Below, in pieces: positions 21,862 to 30,834 of a stretch of DNA of 64,000 nt. Both the position numbers and the translations under genes were made by a program. The DNA lies in NCBI RefSeq assembly GCF_001423905.1, contig NZ_LMPQ01000012.1:268549-332548 (forward strand). Reading direction: 5' to 3'. The stretch comes from Frigoribacterium sp. Leaf186. GTDB lineage: Bacteria; Actinomycetota; Actinomycetes; Actinomycetales; Microbacteriaceae. The first letter of the stretch is position 1. Each line of letters opens with the position of its first letter. Under the pieces are notes generated by a model. It did no database searches. It had not been told where the DNA came from and saw nothing but the letters and a program-made list of their open reading frames with translations.

Positions 21862-23321
21862 GCGGCGCGCCAGAGGTCGACGCCGTCGTCGTCGGCGCGG
21901 GCCCGAACGGGCTCGCGGCGGCGGTCGTGCTCGCGCGTGCGGGCCTGCGCGTCGAGATCGTCGAGCGGGCCGACACCATCGGCGGCGGTGCCCGCACCCA
22001 GGAGGCGACGCTGCCGGGCTTCCGTCACGACATCTGCTCGGCGGTGCACCCCATGGCGCTCGCCTCGGGGTTCTTCCAGCGCTTCGAGCTCGACCGCCGC
22101 ATCGAGCTGACGGTGCCCGAGATCTCGTACGCCCACCCACTCGACGGTGGTAGGGCGGGCATCGCCTACCGCGACCTCGAGCGGACGGCCGACGGGCTCG
22201 GCGCCGACGGGGCCGCGTGGACGCGCCTCCTGCGGGGGCTCGTCGAGCGCGAGCCGCGCATGGCGAAGTTCACGATGCGCGAGCTCGTCCGGGTGCCCGA
22301 CGACCCGGCGACCCTCGTCCGCTTCGGGCTCGCCGCCCTCTCGCAGAGCGGCCCGTGGTGGAACGCCGGCTTCTCGGGCGACGAGGCACCCGCCATGCTC
22401 GCCGGGGTGATGGCCCACGCCATCCGGCCCATGCCCAGCCTGTCGACCTCGGCCGCCGGGCTCGTCCTGGCCGTCCACGCGCACGCGCGCGGGTGGCCGG
22501 TGCCCACGGGCGGCAGCCAGTCGATCGTCGACGCGATGGCCGACGACGTCCGGGCGCACGGAGGCACGATCACGACGGGCGTGGACGTCACGTCGATCGA
22601 CGAGCTGCCCCGCGCCCGTGCCACGATCTTCGACACGAGCGCCCGGGCCCTCGCCGACATCGCCGGCGGCCGACTGCCCGCGCGCTACGAACGGGCGCTG
22701 CGGCGCTTCCGCTACGGCAACGCCGCGGCCAAGGTCGACTTCGCCCTGTCGGGGCCCGTGCCGTGGGCCGCCGACGAGGCCCGCCGCAGCCCCACCCTGC
22801 ACCTCGGCGGGACGCGGGCCGAGATCGCCTCGGGCGAGCACGACGTCGCCTCGGGCCGTCATGCACGCACGCCCTACGTGCTGGTCGCCCAGGCCGGCGT
22901 CGTCGACGGCACGCGGGCGCCCGACGGGCAGCAGGCGCTCTGGGCCTACACCCACGTGCCCCGCGGGTCCACGGTCGACCAGACCGAGACCGTGATCGCC
23001 GGCATCGAACGCTTCGCCCCCGGGTTCCGTGACACGATCCTCGCGACGCACAGCCGGACGGCCGTCGAGCTCGAGGAGCACGACCCGAACTACGTCGGCG
23101 GCGACATCGCCTCGGGGGCTCCGAGCGTGTGGCAGCTCGCCGCGCGCCCGACGCTGTCGAGCGAACCGTGGCGGACGCCCACCCCCGGCATCTACCTGTG
23201 CTCGTCGTCGACGCCTCCCGGCCCGTCGGTGCACGGCCTCGGCGGCGCCTACGCCGCCCGCAGCGCCCTGAAGAACGAGTTCGGCATCGACCGGCTGCCC
23301 TACCTGGGCGTCGACGCCTGA
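21858..23321 (+). CDS. FAD-dependent oxidoreductase, phytoene-desaturase-like (COG1233)
   Basis: A 487-residue protein with an N-terminal dinucleotide-binding fold (DAVVVGAGPNGLAAAVVLARAG, then VEIVERADTIGGGARTQE). The C-terminal FAD motif includes GIYLCSSSTPPGPSVHGLGG. This is the layout of the phytoene desaturase/amine oxidase superfamily, but no carotenoid genes are nearby, so the substrate is open. It starts with GTG overlapping the SDR stop, so the two form a unit. The SRPBCC gene follows about 90 bases downstream behind its own start signals. Confidence 0.82.
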   Translation: MSGAPEVDAVVVGAGPNGLAAAVVLARAGLRVEIVERADTIGGGARTQEATLPGFRHDICSAVHPMALASGFFQRFELDRRIELTVPEISYAHPLDGGRAGIAYRDLERTADGLGADGAAWTRLLRGLVEREPRMAKFTMRELVRVPDDPATLVRFGLAALSQSGPWWNAGFSGDEAPAMLAGVMAHAIRPMPSLSTSAAGLVLAVHAHARGWPVPTGGSQSIVDAMADDVRAHGGTITTGVDVTSIDELPRARATIFDTSARALADIAGGRLPARYERALRRFRYGNAAAKVDFALSGPVPWAADEARRSPTLHLGGTRAEIASGEHDVASGRHARTPYVLVAQAGVVDGTRAPDGQQALWAYTHVPRGSTVDQTETVIAGIERFAPGFRDTILATHSRTAVELEEHDPNYVGGDIASGAPSVWQLAARPTLSSEPWRTPTPGIYLCSSSTPPGPSVHGLGGAYAARSALKNEFGIDRLPYLGVDA

Positions 23322-23409
23322 CCGCGACGGCGTGTCTCGCCGTGGCGGGTCGTTCCTCCGGAGGCGAGACTCGTTCGCGGACCGACCCGTTCACTGCCAG
23401 GATCGACGG

Positions 23410-23865
23410 ATGAGCACGACGCACCGTTTCATCGAGGCCTCCCCCCATGACGTCTTCGACGTGCTGAGCGACGGCTGGCTCTTCCCGAGCTGGGTCGTCG
23501 GGTCGGCGCGCATCCGTGACGTCGACCTGACCTGGCCGAGCGTCGAGGCGTCCATCCACCACTCCTTCGGCGTCTGGCCGCTCGTCGTCGACGACGTCAC
23601 GACGATCCTCGAGTGGGACCCGCCGGTCCGGGCCGTGTTCCACGCCAAGGGCTGGCCGATGGGCGAGGCCCGGATCGAGATCGACGTGCGCAACCGCATG
23701 GGCGGCTGCTTCGTCTCGATGACCGAGTACGCCGTCGCGGGCCCCGGACGACTCGTGCCGAAGCCCTTGCTCGACCCTCCGCTGCACTGGCGCAACAAGG
23801 AGGCGCTGCAGCGCCTGGCCTGGCTGGCCGAGGGACGCATGACCGACCGCGTCTCGCCCAGCTGA
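23410..23865 (+). CDS. SRPBCC family protein
   Basis: A 151-residue protein of the START/SRPBCC fold: FIEASPHDVFDVLSDGWLFPSWVVGS at the N-terminus, a beta-rich middle and a long C-terminal helix (NKEALQRLAWLAEG). The family binds hydrophobic ligands; the ligand here is unknown. A CAGGAT box lies six bases before the ATG, without a Shine-Dalgarno site. The stop codon runs directly into the left arm of a long inverted repeat shared with the convergent fadD gene. Confidence 0.8.
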   Translation: MSTTHRFIEASPHDVFDVLSDGWLFPSWVVGSARIRDVDLTWPSVEASIHHSFGVWPLVVDDVTTILEWDPPVRAVFHAKGWPMGEARIEIDVRNRMGGCFVSMTEYAVAGPGRLVPKPLLDPPLHWRNKEALQRLAWLAEGRMTDRVSPS

Positions 23866-23944
23866 CCCGCGCCTCCCGGGTCGGGCGTCGCCGGACGCCC
23901 CCGCCACCGCACCCCGACGGCGCCACGGCCGAGGAGGCGCGGGT
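23865..23944. terminator. Inverted repeat between convergent genes, built from the CGCGCCTCC element
   Basis: ACCCGCGCCTCC (23865-23876) and GGAGGCGCGGGT (23933-23944) are perfect 12-base arms with 56 bases between them, which contain smaller hairpins. Each arm lies within a few bases of a stop codon: the SRPBCC stop on the plus strand and the fadD stop on the minus strand. A bidirectional terminator is likely, although there is no T-run. Confidence 0.6.
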
Positions 23945-23950
23945 GCGGTC

Positions 23951-25633
23951 TCAGCGCTCGGCGAGCGAGTCGCGCACCTTGCGCCGCAGCACCTTGCCGA
24001 TCAGCGACTTGGGCAGGTCGTCGACGACGACGATGCGTCGCGGCACCTTGTACGGCGTGAGGTGCCCGCGGGCGAACGTGCGCAGGGCCGCGACGTCCAC
24101 GTGGGCGCCGGGCTTCGTGACGATCGCGGCGGCCACCTGCTCGCCGCCGGGGGTGGGCAGTCCGACGACGGCCGCCTCGGCCACGCCCTCGAACCGGGTG
24201 AGCACCTCTTCGACCTCGGACGGCGAGACGTTGAACCCGCCGGTGATGATCAGCTCTTTGATGCGGTCGACGATGCGCACGAAGCCGTCGTCGTCGATCG
24301 TCACGATGTCCCCGGTGCGGAACCAGTCGCCGTCGACGAAGACCTCGCCCGACTCCTTGGGCTTGCGGTAGTAGCCGCTGAAGACCTGGGGGCCCCGCAC
24401 GATCAGTTCGCCGCGCTCGCCGGCGGGCACGTCGACCGTGGGGTTCTCGGGGTCGACGACCCTCACCTCGGTGCCCGGCAGGGGCAGTCCGACCGTGCCG
24501 GCGCGCCGCGTGGGCCCGACGGGGTTCGCCATCAGCACGGGTGAGCACTCCGAGAGCCCGTAGCCCTCGACGAGCCATCCGCCGGACTCGGCCTCCCACG
24601 GCTCGACGACGTCGGCCGAGAGCGGCATCGCCCCCGAGATGGCGACGTCGACGCCCTTCAGCGAGACCCCGGCGTCGTCGGCGGCCTTCTGCAGGCGGGC
24701 GTAGATCGGCGGCACGGCGGGCAGGAAGGTCGGCGGGTGCTTCTTCATCACCTTGAGCACCAGGGCCGGGTCGAAGGCCGGGAACAGCACGAGGCGCGCC
24801 CCCATGCTCATGGCGAAGGTGAGGCAGAGCGTGAGGCCGTAGGCGTGGAACATCGGCAGCACCGCGTAGACGACGCAGGTGCCGCGCTCGATGGTGGGCA
24901 CCCAGGCCTGCGCCTGGGCCGCGTTCGCGAGCAGGTTGTGGTGCGTCAGCTGCGCGCCCTTGGGCGTGCCCGTCGTTCCGCTCGTGTACTGGATGACCGC
25001 GAGGTCGTCGGTGGCCGGCCGGGGGTGCTTCGCCTTGATGCGCGACGAGCCGACGACCTTCTCCCACGGGGTGGTGCCCGACACGGTGGTCGTCAGCCGG
25101 TCGCGCGACTCGCGGGCCTTCTTGATCGGCAGGGCGAGGGCCGCGCGCGTGGCGAACGGCATGGCCCGGGTGACGTCGACCGAGACCAGGTGCTCGACGG
25201 CGACGTCGGCCGGGAACGCCTGGATCGTCTCGACCACCTTGTTCCAGGCGATGGCGACCTTGGCGCCGTGGTCCTCGAACTGGTGGCGCAGCTCGCGCGG
25301 CGTGTAGAGCGGGTTGTGCTCGACGACGATCGCCCCGAGGCGCAGCACCGCGTAGAAGGCGACGACGTGCTGCGGGCCGTTCGGCAGCACGATGGCGACG
25401 GTGTCGCCGTGCCCGACGCCGAGCTTGCGGAGGCCCTCGGCCGCCCGTGAGATCTGGTCGACGAGCTCGGAGTACGTCGTGGTCGACCCGAAGAACTCGA
25501 GCGCCACCGCCTTCGGGTACCGCGCCGCGGAGGCCTCGACCAGGTCGAGCAGCGAGCCGTCGACCGGTTCGAGGTCGTGCGGCACGCCGGGTGCGTAGGA
25601 GTCGAGCCAGGGACGAGCGCTGTCGGTGGTCAC
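23951..25633 (-). CDS. fadD: Long-chain fatty acid-CoA ligase
   Basis: A 560-residue AMP-forming acyl-CoA synthetase that activates fatty acids with ATP and CoA. Visible motifs are YTSGTTGTPKGAQLTH (P-loop, near residue 215), GYGLSECSPV, the GDWFRTGDIVTIDDDGFV adenylation motif and KSLIGKVLRRKVRD with the C-terminal catalytic lysine. It starts with GTG, six bases after a TAGAGT box on the minus strand and without a Shine-Dalgarno site. A close paralogue in the same orientation lies at 28380. Confidence 0.9.
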   Translation of the reverse strand: MTTDSARPWLDSYAPGVPHDLEPVDGSLLDLVEASAARYPKAVALEFFGSTTTYSELVDQISRAAEGLRKLGVGHGDTVAIVLPNGPQHVVAFYAVLRLGAIVVEHNPLYTPRELRHQFEDHGAKVAIAWNKVVETIQAFPADVAVEHLVSVDVTRAMPFATRAALALPIKKARESRDRLTTTVSGTTPWEKVVGSSRIKAKHPRPATDDLAVIQYTSGTTGTPKGAQLTHHNLLANAAQAQAWVPTIERGTCVVYAVLPMFHAYGLTLCLTFAMSMGARLVLFPAFDPALVLKVMKKHPPTFLPAVPPIYARLQKAADDAGVSLKGVDVAISGAMPLSADVVEPWEAESGGWLVEGYGLSECSPVLMANPVGPTRRAGTVGLPLPGTEVRVVDPENPTVDVPAGERGELIVRGPQVFSGYYRKPKESGEVFVDGDWFRTGDIVTIDDDGFVRIVDRIKELIITGGFNVSPSEVEEVLTRFEGVAEAAVVGLPTPGGEQVAAAIVTKPGAHVDVAALRTFARGHLTPYKVPRRIVVVDDLPKSLIGKVLRRKVRDSLAER

Positions 25634-25639
25634 CGGGCC

Positions 25640-25645
25640 ACTCTA
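25640..25645 (-). promoter_or_regulatory. -10-like TAGAGT of fadD, leaderless arrangement
   Basis: On the minus strand TAGAGT is followed by GGCCCG and the GTG start at 25633, the same six-base spacing seen at pncB, orn and the aldo/keto reductase. Confidence 0.5.
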
Positions 25646-25757
25646 TCGACCCGCCGGGCGTACCCCGTCGGCTCGATGCGGGCTGGCAACCTGACCTCGT
25701 CCCGGGAGGCGCGGCGCAGCATGGTCCTCGACATCACGAAGAGAGGAACGACACATC

Positions 25758-26576
25758 GTGAGCAAGGTCTGGTTCATCACCGGTGCATCCAAGGGCTTCG
25801 GCCGCGAGTGGGCCGAGGCGGCCCTCGAGCGCGGCGACAAGGTCGCGGGCACCGCACGGAAGATCGACGACGTCACGCCCCTGGTGGACGCGTACGGCGA
25901 CGCCTTCCTGCCCCTCCAGCTCGACGTCAACGACCGCGAGGCCGACGTCGCGGCGGTGAGGCGGGCCGCCGAGCACTTCGGCCGCCTGGACGTCGTCATC
26001 AACAACGCCGGCTTCGGCCACTTCGGCATGATCGAGGAGATCACCGAGGACGAGGCCCGCGCGCAGATCGAGACGAACCTGTTCGGCGCCCTCTGGGTGA
26101 CGCAGGCCGCCCTGCCGATCATGCGCGAGCAAGGTTCGGGTCACATCGTCCAGGTGTCGAGCATCGGCGGCATCAGTGCCTTCCCGACGGTCGGCATCTA
26201 CCACGCGTCGAAGTGGGGGCTCGAGGGCTTCAGCCAGTCGCTCGCGCAAGAGGTCGCCGGCTTCGGCATCAAGGTGACCCTCGTCGAGCCCGGCGGCTTC
26301 TCGACCGACTGGTCGGGGCCTTCCGCCTCGCGCAGCGACGAGCTCGAGGCCTACGCCGAGGTGCGCGAGGCCGCGTCGAAGCGCCCGTCGGCCGCCGACC
26401 CGGGCGACCCGACGGCCACCCGCGGGGCGATCCTCAAGGTCGTCGACGCCGACGAGCCGCCGCTGCGCATCTTCTTCGGCAAGGCACCGCTCGAGATCGC
26501 GACGAAGGACTACGAGTCGCGTCTCGCCACCTGGAACGAGTGGCAGCCCGTCTCGATCGAGGCGCACGGGAACTGA
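25758..26576 (+). CDS. SDR family oxidoreductase
   Basis: A 272-residue classical short-chain dehydrogenase. TGASKGFG at residues 9-16 binds the cofactor, NNAGFGHFG follows, and the catalytic set is the Ser in VQVSSIGG and YHASKWG. It starts with GTG at 25758, with GAGAGGAA about a dozen bases upstream. The substrate cannot be inferred. It is divergent from fadD and is followed by a strong hairpin. Confidence 0.88.
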   Translation: MSKVWFITGASKGFGREWAEAALERGDKVAGTARKIDDVTPLVDAYGDAFLPLQLDVNDREADVAAVRRAAEHFGRLDVVINNAGFGHFGMIEEITEDEARAQIETNLFGALWVTQAALPIMREQGSGHIVQVSSIGGISAFPTVGIYHASKWGLEGFSQSLAQEVAGFGIKVTLVEPGGFSTDWSGPSASRSDELEAYAEVREAASKRPSAADPGDPTATRGAILKVVDADEPPLRIFFGKAPLEIATKDYESRLATWNEWQPVSIEAHGN

Positions 26577-26594
26577 CGCCGGCCCACGGAACGC

Positions 26595-26640
26595 ACGCCG
26601 CGCCTCCTGCCCCCGCCCCGGGGCGCAGGAGGCGCGGCGT
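26595..26640 (+). terminator. 16-bp perfect stem built from the CGCGCCTCC element
   Basis: ACGCCGCGCCTCCTGC (26595-26610) pairs perfectly with GCAGGAGGCGCGGCGT (26625-26640) around a 14-base C/G loop. It follows the SDR stop by 18 bases. There is no T-run, as is usual for GC-rich actinobacterial terminators. Both arms carry the repeated 9-mer in opposite orientations. Confidence 0.75.
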
Positions 26641-26706
26641 CCGTCCGTCAGGACGGCCTGCCCCGCCTGCCGCGAGCGTCCAGCTTCCGCGGCGCATGAT
26701 CGAGTC

Positions 26707-27624
26707 ATGCCCGCTCTGACCGAACCGCTCCGCGCCCGCCTGCAGTACACCTTCAACGGGCAGTACACGGGCACGCCCGAGTGGGTCACCGACCTCGAGA
26801 AGGGCGACGACGAGGGGTTCTTCCTGCCCGGGTCGGCGGTCTGGGCCGTCCACGGCGCCATGTCGACGATCCCGGCCGGGGTCCGCGCCCTGCTGGTGCA
26901 GGCCTTGCACCCGGGAGCCCTCGCCGGCGTCCACGACCACTCGCGCTTCCGCGAGGACCCGCTCGGACGCCTGGCCGGCACGATCCGCTGGATCTACACC
27001 GTCTCGTACGGCAGCCGCGAGGCCGCCACCCACGCGTCGAACTGGGTGTCACGCCTGCACACCAAGGTGGTCGGCAGCTACGACGACCGGAACGGCGTGA
27101 GCCACGACTACGCCGCGAACGACCCCGAGCTGCTCAGCTGGGTGCACATGGCGTTCGCCGACTCCTTCTTGGCCGCCTACCTCGAGTGGGGTCGCGAGCC
27201 CGTCCCCGGCGGGCCCGACGCGTACGTCCGCGAATGGGCGACGGCCGGCGAGCTGATGGGCGTGCCGAACCCGCCGCGCAGCGTCGCCGAGATGCAGCAG
27301 CAGCTCATGGACTTCGACCACCGGGGCGTGCTCGAACGCACGGCCCGCACCGACGACGTCGTGAAGTTCATCAAGCGACCGCCGCTCTTCCCCGCGCTGA
27401 AGGTCGGCTACCCGGTGCTGTTCAACGGCGCCGTCGGCACCCTGCAGCCGCGCTTCCGCGAGCTGCTCGGCCTGCGGGCGCCGCACGTGGGGCCGATCGA
27501 CCTGCCGACCCGCGCGCCCGCCCAGGCCATGCTCGCCGGCGTCGGGGGAGTCCTCGGCAAGCGTCCGGTCGCCGAGGAGCACGCCCTCGCCCGGCTCGAC
27601 CGGATCGGCTGGACGGCGGCGTGA
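26707..27624 (+). CDS. DUF2236 family protein (MpaB-like oxygenase)
   Basis: A 305-residue soluble protein of the DUF2236 family, which includes the fungal oxygenase MpaB and latex-clearing-type haem proteins. Visible family features are HGAMSTIPAGVRALLVQALHPGALAGVHDHSRFREDPLGRL with conserved histidines, and MAFADSFLAAY. It has no signal peptide. A CATGAT box lies six bases before the ATG. The substrate is unknown; the neighbours (acyl-CoA ligases, SDRs) suggest lipid-like compounds. Confidence 0.8.
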   Translation: MPALTEPLRARLQYTFNGQYTGTPEWVTDLEKGDDEGFFLPGSAVWAVHGAMSTIPAGVRALLVQALHPGALAGVHDHSRFREDPLGRLAGTIRWIYTVSYGSREAATHASNWVSRLHTKVVGSYDDRNGVSHDYAANDPELLSWVHMAFADSFLAAYLEWGREPVPGGPDAYVREWATAGELMGVPNPPRSVAEMQQQLMDFDHRGVLERTARTDDVVKFIKRPPLFPALKVGYPVLFNGAVGTLQPRFRELLGLRAPHVGPIDLPTRAPAQAMLAGVGGVLGKRPVAEEHALARLDRIGWTAA

Positions 27625-27698
27625 CACTCGCGCGGCGGGGTCGCACGGCCCCCTGACCGGGGAGGGCGGGGGCGCGCACCCGCTGGCAGGATGAGCCG

Positions 27699-28334
27699 GT
27701 GACCGCAGCCCGCCCCCTCGCCGACGAGACCGACGACGGCGACGCGACCCGCGCCTCCTCGGCCCGGGCGACGAGACGGTGGCTGCTCGAACTGCTGGCG
27801 ATCGTGCTCGTCGGGCTGCTGTTGTCGTGGGGCGTGCGCGCGTTCCTGGTGCGCAGCTTCTCGATCCCGTCGGGGTCGATGGAGCAGACGCTGATGATCG
27901 GCGACCGCATCCTCGTGAACGAGCTCGCGCCGCGCGTCCTGCCGCTGCACCGGGGCGACGTCGTCGTCTTCGTGGACCCGGGCGGGTGGCTCGGCTACGG
28001 CGACGCCGCCGGTCAGGACCTCGTCAAGCGCGTCATCGGGCTGCCCGGTGACCACGTCAGCTGCTGCGACGCCGACGGCCACGTGCTCGTCAACGGCGAA
28101 CCGCTCGACGAGCCGTACCTCACGCTCGTCGACGGCGGCCCCCGGGCCTCGGCCACCGACTTCGACGTGACGGTGCCCGAGGGGGCGCTCTGGGTGCTCG
28201 GCGACAACCGCGACCGGTCGGCCGACTCGCGCGCCCACCAGACCGGACCCTACGAGGGCTTCGTACCCGTGGACGACGTCATCGGACGCGCGTTCGTCGT
28301 CGCCTGGCCGATCGACCGGTGGCAACGCCTCTGA
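27699..28334 (+). CDS. lepB: Signal peptidase I
   Basis: A 211-residue type I leader peptidase with one membrane segment (about residues 29-50) after a short charged N-terminus. The catalytic serine lies in SIPSGSMEQTL (near residue 64) and the catalytic lysine in DLVKRVIGLPGD (near residue 110). The later box LGDNRDRSADSRAH is intact. It starts with GTG; a CAGGAT box lies six bases upstream. Codons 17-22 contain one of the three identical 20-bp repeat copies. Confidence 0.93.
   Translation: MTAARPLADETDDGDATRASSARATRRWLLELLAIVLVGLLLSWGVRAFLVRSFSIPSGSMEQTLMIGDRILVNELAPRVLPLHRGDVVVFVDPGGWLGYGDAAGQDLVKRVIGLPGDHVSCCDADGHVLVNGEPLDEPYLTLVDGGPRASATDFDVTVPEGALWVLGDNRDRSADSRAHQTGPYEGFVPVDDVIGRAFVVAWPIDRWQRL
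27746..27765 (+). repeat. 20-bp copy of the CGCGCCTCC element inside lepB
   Basis: Identical to the copies at 3011 and 59780. Here it is translated as Thr-Arg-Ala-Ser-Ser-Ala in the cytoplasmic N-terminus of signal peptidase. Confidence 0.7.
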
Positions 28335-28379
28335 CGCGGACGCCACGCCGGGCCGACCGACCGACCCCCCGGGCCGGGC

Positions 28380-30074
28380 TCAGCCTGCGGCGATGAGACG
28401 GTCACGCACCTCGCGGCGCAGCACCTTGCCGATCAGCGACTTCGGCAGCTCGTCGAGCTGCACGACCCGGCGCGGCACCTTGTAGGCGGCGAGCTGCCCG
28501 CGCGAGGCGTCGCGGATCGCCTCGGAGTCGAACCTCGCGCCCGGTTCGAGCACGATGGCCGCCACGACGTCCTCGCCGCCGCCCGAGCGGGGCAGGCCGA
28601 CGACGGCCACCTCGGCCACGCCGGGGGCGTTCCGCACGGCCTCCTCGACCTCGGACGGTGCGACGTTGAAGCCGCCGGTGACGATGAGCTCCTTGATGCG
28701 GTCGACGATCGTGACGTAGCCGTCGGCGCTCATGGTGACGATGTCGCCCGTGCGGAACCAGCCCCCCTCGAGGAAGGCGTCGGCGGTCTCGTCGGGGCGG
28801 TTCCAGTAGCCACGGAACACCTGCGGCCCGCGCAGCAGCAACTCGCCCGCGGCGCCGGCGACGACCGGGCGACCCGGGTCGGGGTCGTCGCGGTCGACGA
28901 CCATGGCCTCGGTCGACGGGAACGGCACGCCCACCGTGCCGACGCGTCGGGTCGGGCCGATCGGGTTGCCGAGCGCCACCGGCGAGGTCTCGGTCAGCCC
29001 GAAGCCCTCGACGAGCAGTCCGCCCGTCACGCCCTCCCAGGCCTGGACGACCGCGGTGGGCAGGTTCATGGCGCCCGAGATGGCGAAGCGGGCGCTCGAG
29101 AGGTCGACGCCGCGCTCGCGAGCCGCGTCGGCCAGGCGTTGGTAGATCGGCGGCACCGCCGGCAGGAAGGTCGGCGGGTGCTTCTTCGCCGCCTTGAGCA
29201 CGAGGTCGACGTCGAACTTCGGGAACAGCACCAGGCGCGCCCCGATGCTCATCGCGAAGGTCAGGCAGAGGGTCAGGCCGTAGGCGTGGAAGAACGGCAG
29301 CACCCCGTAGACGGTCTCGTCGCCGTCGACGAGGCCCGGCACCCAGGCACGCCCCTGGGCCGCGTTGCTGCGCAGGTTGCGGTGCGTGAGGATCGCGCCC
29401 TTCGGAGAGCCGGTCGTGCCGCTCGTGTACTGCAGCAGGGCGATGTCGTCGACGTCGGGGCGGGGGTGCTTCTTCCGCAGCGGACGGTTGGCCAGCAGGC
29501 CCTGCCACGTCACGTCGCCCTCGGCGCCGTCGGTGAGGGCGGCGCGGCTCTTCTTCGCCGCGGGCACGGGCAGCTTGAGGGCCAGGCGGGTGGCGAGCGG
29601 CATGCCCTTGGTCACGTCGACCGAGACGACGGTCGAGAAGCCGATGTCGGCAGGCAGGGCGCGCAGGCGGTCGACGAGCTTGTCCCAGGCGACGGCGATC
29701 GTCGCGCCGTGGTCCTCGAAGAGGTGGCGCAGCTCGCGGTCGGTGTAGAGCGGGTTGTGCTCGACCACGACGGCGCCGAGGCGCAGTACCGCGTAGAACG
29801 CCACCACGTGCTGCGGGCTGTTGGGCAGGATCAGCGCGACCCGGTCGCCGCGACCCACGCCGAGCCTCCTGAGCCCTTCGGCCGCGCGGGCGACCTGGTC
29901 GCCCAGGTCGCGGTAGCTGGTCTCGCGCCCGAAGAACTCGAGGGCCGGCTTCTGCCGGTACGTCGACACGGCGTCGTCGATCAGGTCGACGAGGCTGCCG
30001 GTGAGGGGCTCGATGTCGGCGGGGACGTCGGGGGCGTAGCTGTGCAGCCACGGGCGGGCGATCGGGTCGGTCAT
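28380..30074 (-). CDS. fadD: Long-chain fatty acid-CoA ligase (second copy)
   Basis: A 564-residue acyl-CoA synthetase. It has the P-loop YTSGTTGSPKGAILTH, GFGLTETSPV, GGWFRTGDIVTMSADGYV and the C-terminal KSLIGKVLRREVRD. Most of its length is closely similar to the gene at 23951. For example, the stretch around HVVAFYAVLRLGA and NPLYT differs at few positions. The ATG at 30074 follows a CACAGT box by six bases. A CGCGCCTCC element (reverse) lies upstream at 30111. Confidence 0.9.
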   Translation of the reverse strand: MTDPIARPWLHSYAPDVPADIEPLTGSLVDLIDDAVSTYRQKPALEFFGRETSYRDLGDQVARAAEGLRRLGVGRGDRVALILPNSPQHVVAFYAVLRLGAVVVEHNPLYTDRELRHLFEDHGATIAVAWDKLVDRLRALPADIGFSTVVSVDVTKGMPLATRLALKLPVPAAKKSRAALTDGAEGDVTWQGLLANRPLRKKHPRPDVDDIALLQYTSGTTGSPKGAILTHRNLRSNAAQGRAWVPGLVDGDETVYGVLPFFHAYGLTLCLTFAMSIGARLVLFPKFDVDLVLKAAKKHPPTFLPAVPPIYQRLADAARERGVDLSSARFAISGAMNLPTAVVQAWEGVTGGLLVEGFGLTETSPVALGNPIGPTRRVGTVGVPFPSTEAMVVDRDDPDPGRPVVAGAAGELLLRGPQVFRGYWNRPDETADAFLEGGWFRTGDIVTMSADGYVTIVDRIKELIVTGGFNVAPSEVEEAVRNAPGVAEVAVVGLPRSGGGEDVVAAIVLEPGARFDSEAIRDASRGQLAAYKVPRRVVQLDELPKSLIGKVLRREVRDRLIAAG

Positions 30075-30160
30075 GGCACCACTGTGGCAGGGCAGGGTGA
30101 TGAACCCCCGGGAGGCGCGGGTGACGTCGTCGACGCGCCGCACGCCGCCTGCCGGACGGC

Positions 30161-30718
30161 TCAGCGGGCGTCGCGCCCGGTGAGCGCGAGCAGTCGGATG
30201 CGGAGCGGCGCGTCGTCGTCGACCGGGACCGGCGAGGCGAACAGCCCCGAGGCCTCGAGGGCGTCCTTCTGCGGCGCGAAGACGCCCCAGACGGCCTCGA
30301 CGAGGTCGTCGTCGAGCTCTTCGTCGGTGCCGACGGCCCGCGCGAGGTCCCAGGTGTGGATCGTGACGTCGGCGACCTGTTCGGCGAGGTACTCGTGCAC
30401 CGGAACGACGTCGGCGCTCAACCGCACCTCGGCGTCGGGGTCGGCCTCGCCCCAGGCGGCGGTGGCGGCGCCCGACCAACGGTGCCAGGCCTCGACCAGG
30501 TCGTCGCCGAGGGGCTCGATCGAGTTCTCGGCCTCGGCCGGGTCGCCGCCCTCGAGCAGCAGGGGCACCCACTGCTGCTCGCGCGTGACGTGGCGCACGA
30601 GGTCGCGCACCTTCCACTCGGTGTCGGGCGTCGGGGCGTCCCAGTCGGCGACGGCCTCGACCCGGCGGGCGAACTCGTCGTGGGCGGTCTTCTGCAGGGT
30701 GATCCAGTCGACGGTCAT
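30161..30718 (-). CDS. TIGR03086-type mycothiol-dependent-isomerase-fold protein
   Basis: A 185-residue member of the DinB/maleylpyruvate-isomerase-like fold. Features are a conserved His in RHVTREQQWV, the DVTIHTWDLARAVG motif near residue 122, and an acidic C-terminal half. Family members are often mycothiol-dependent, but the activity here is unknown. GAGAGGA precedes the ATG by seven bases. Confidence 0.8.
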   Translation of the reverse strand: MTVDWITLQKTAHDEFARRVEAVADWDAPTPDTEWKVRDLVRHVTREQQWVPLLLEGGDPAEAENSIEPLGDDLVEAWHRWSGAATAAWGEADPDAEVRLSADVVPVHEYLAEQVADVTIHTWDLARAVGTDEELDDDLVEAVWGVFAPQKDALEASGLFASPVPVDDDAPLRIRLLALTGRDAR

Positions 30719-30821
30719 CGGGAGTCCTCTCGGGTGGGGCGGTGGCTCTCGGCGTCAACCGCCGTGGTCGGCGCATTGTTCCGCAGGGCGCTGCCCATGA
30801 TGCCAGGGCGGCCGGTTCGGC

Positions 30822-30827
30822 TAGGGT
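30822..30827 (+). promoter_or_regulatory. -10-like TAGGGT of the DUF6412 gene, leaderless arrangement
   Basis: TAGGGT is followed by seven bases and the ATG at 30835. No Shine-Dalgarno sequence is visible. Confidence 0.45.
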
Positions 30828-30834
30828 CGTCGGC

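Noticed and set aside
21858..23321. Naming this gene crtI
   Set aside because: The fold fits, but no carotenoid biosynthesis genes are adjacent and the family contains many other oxidoreductases.
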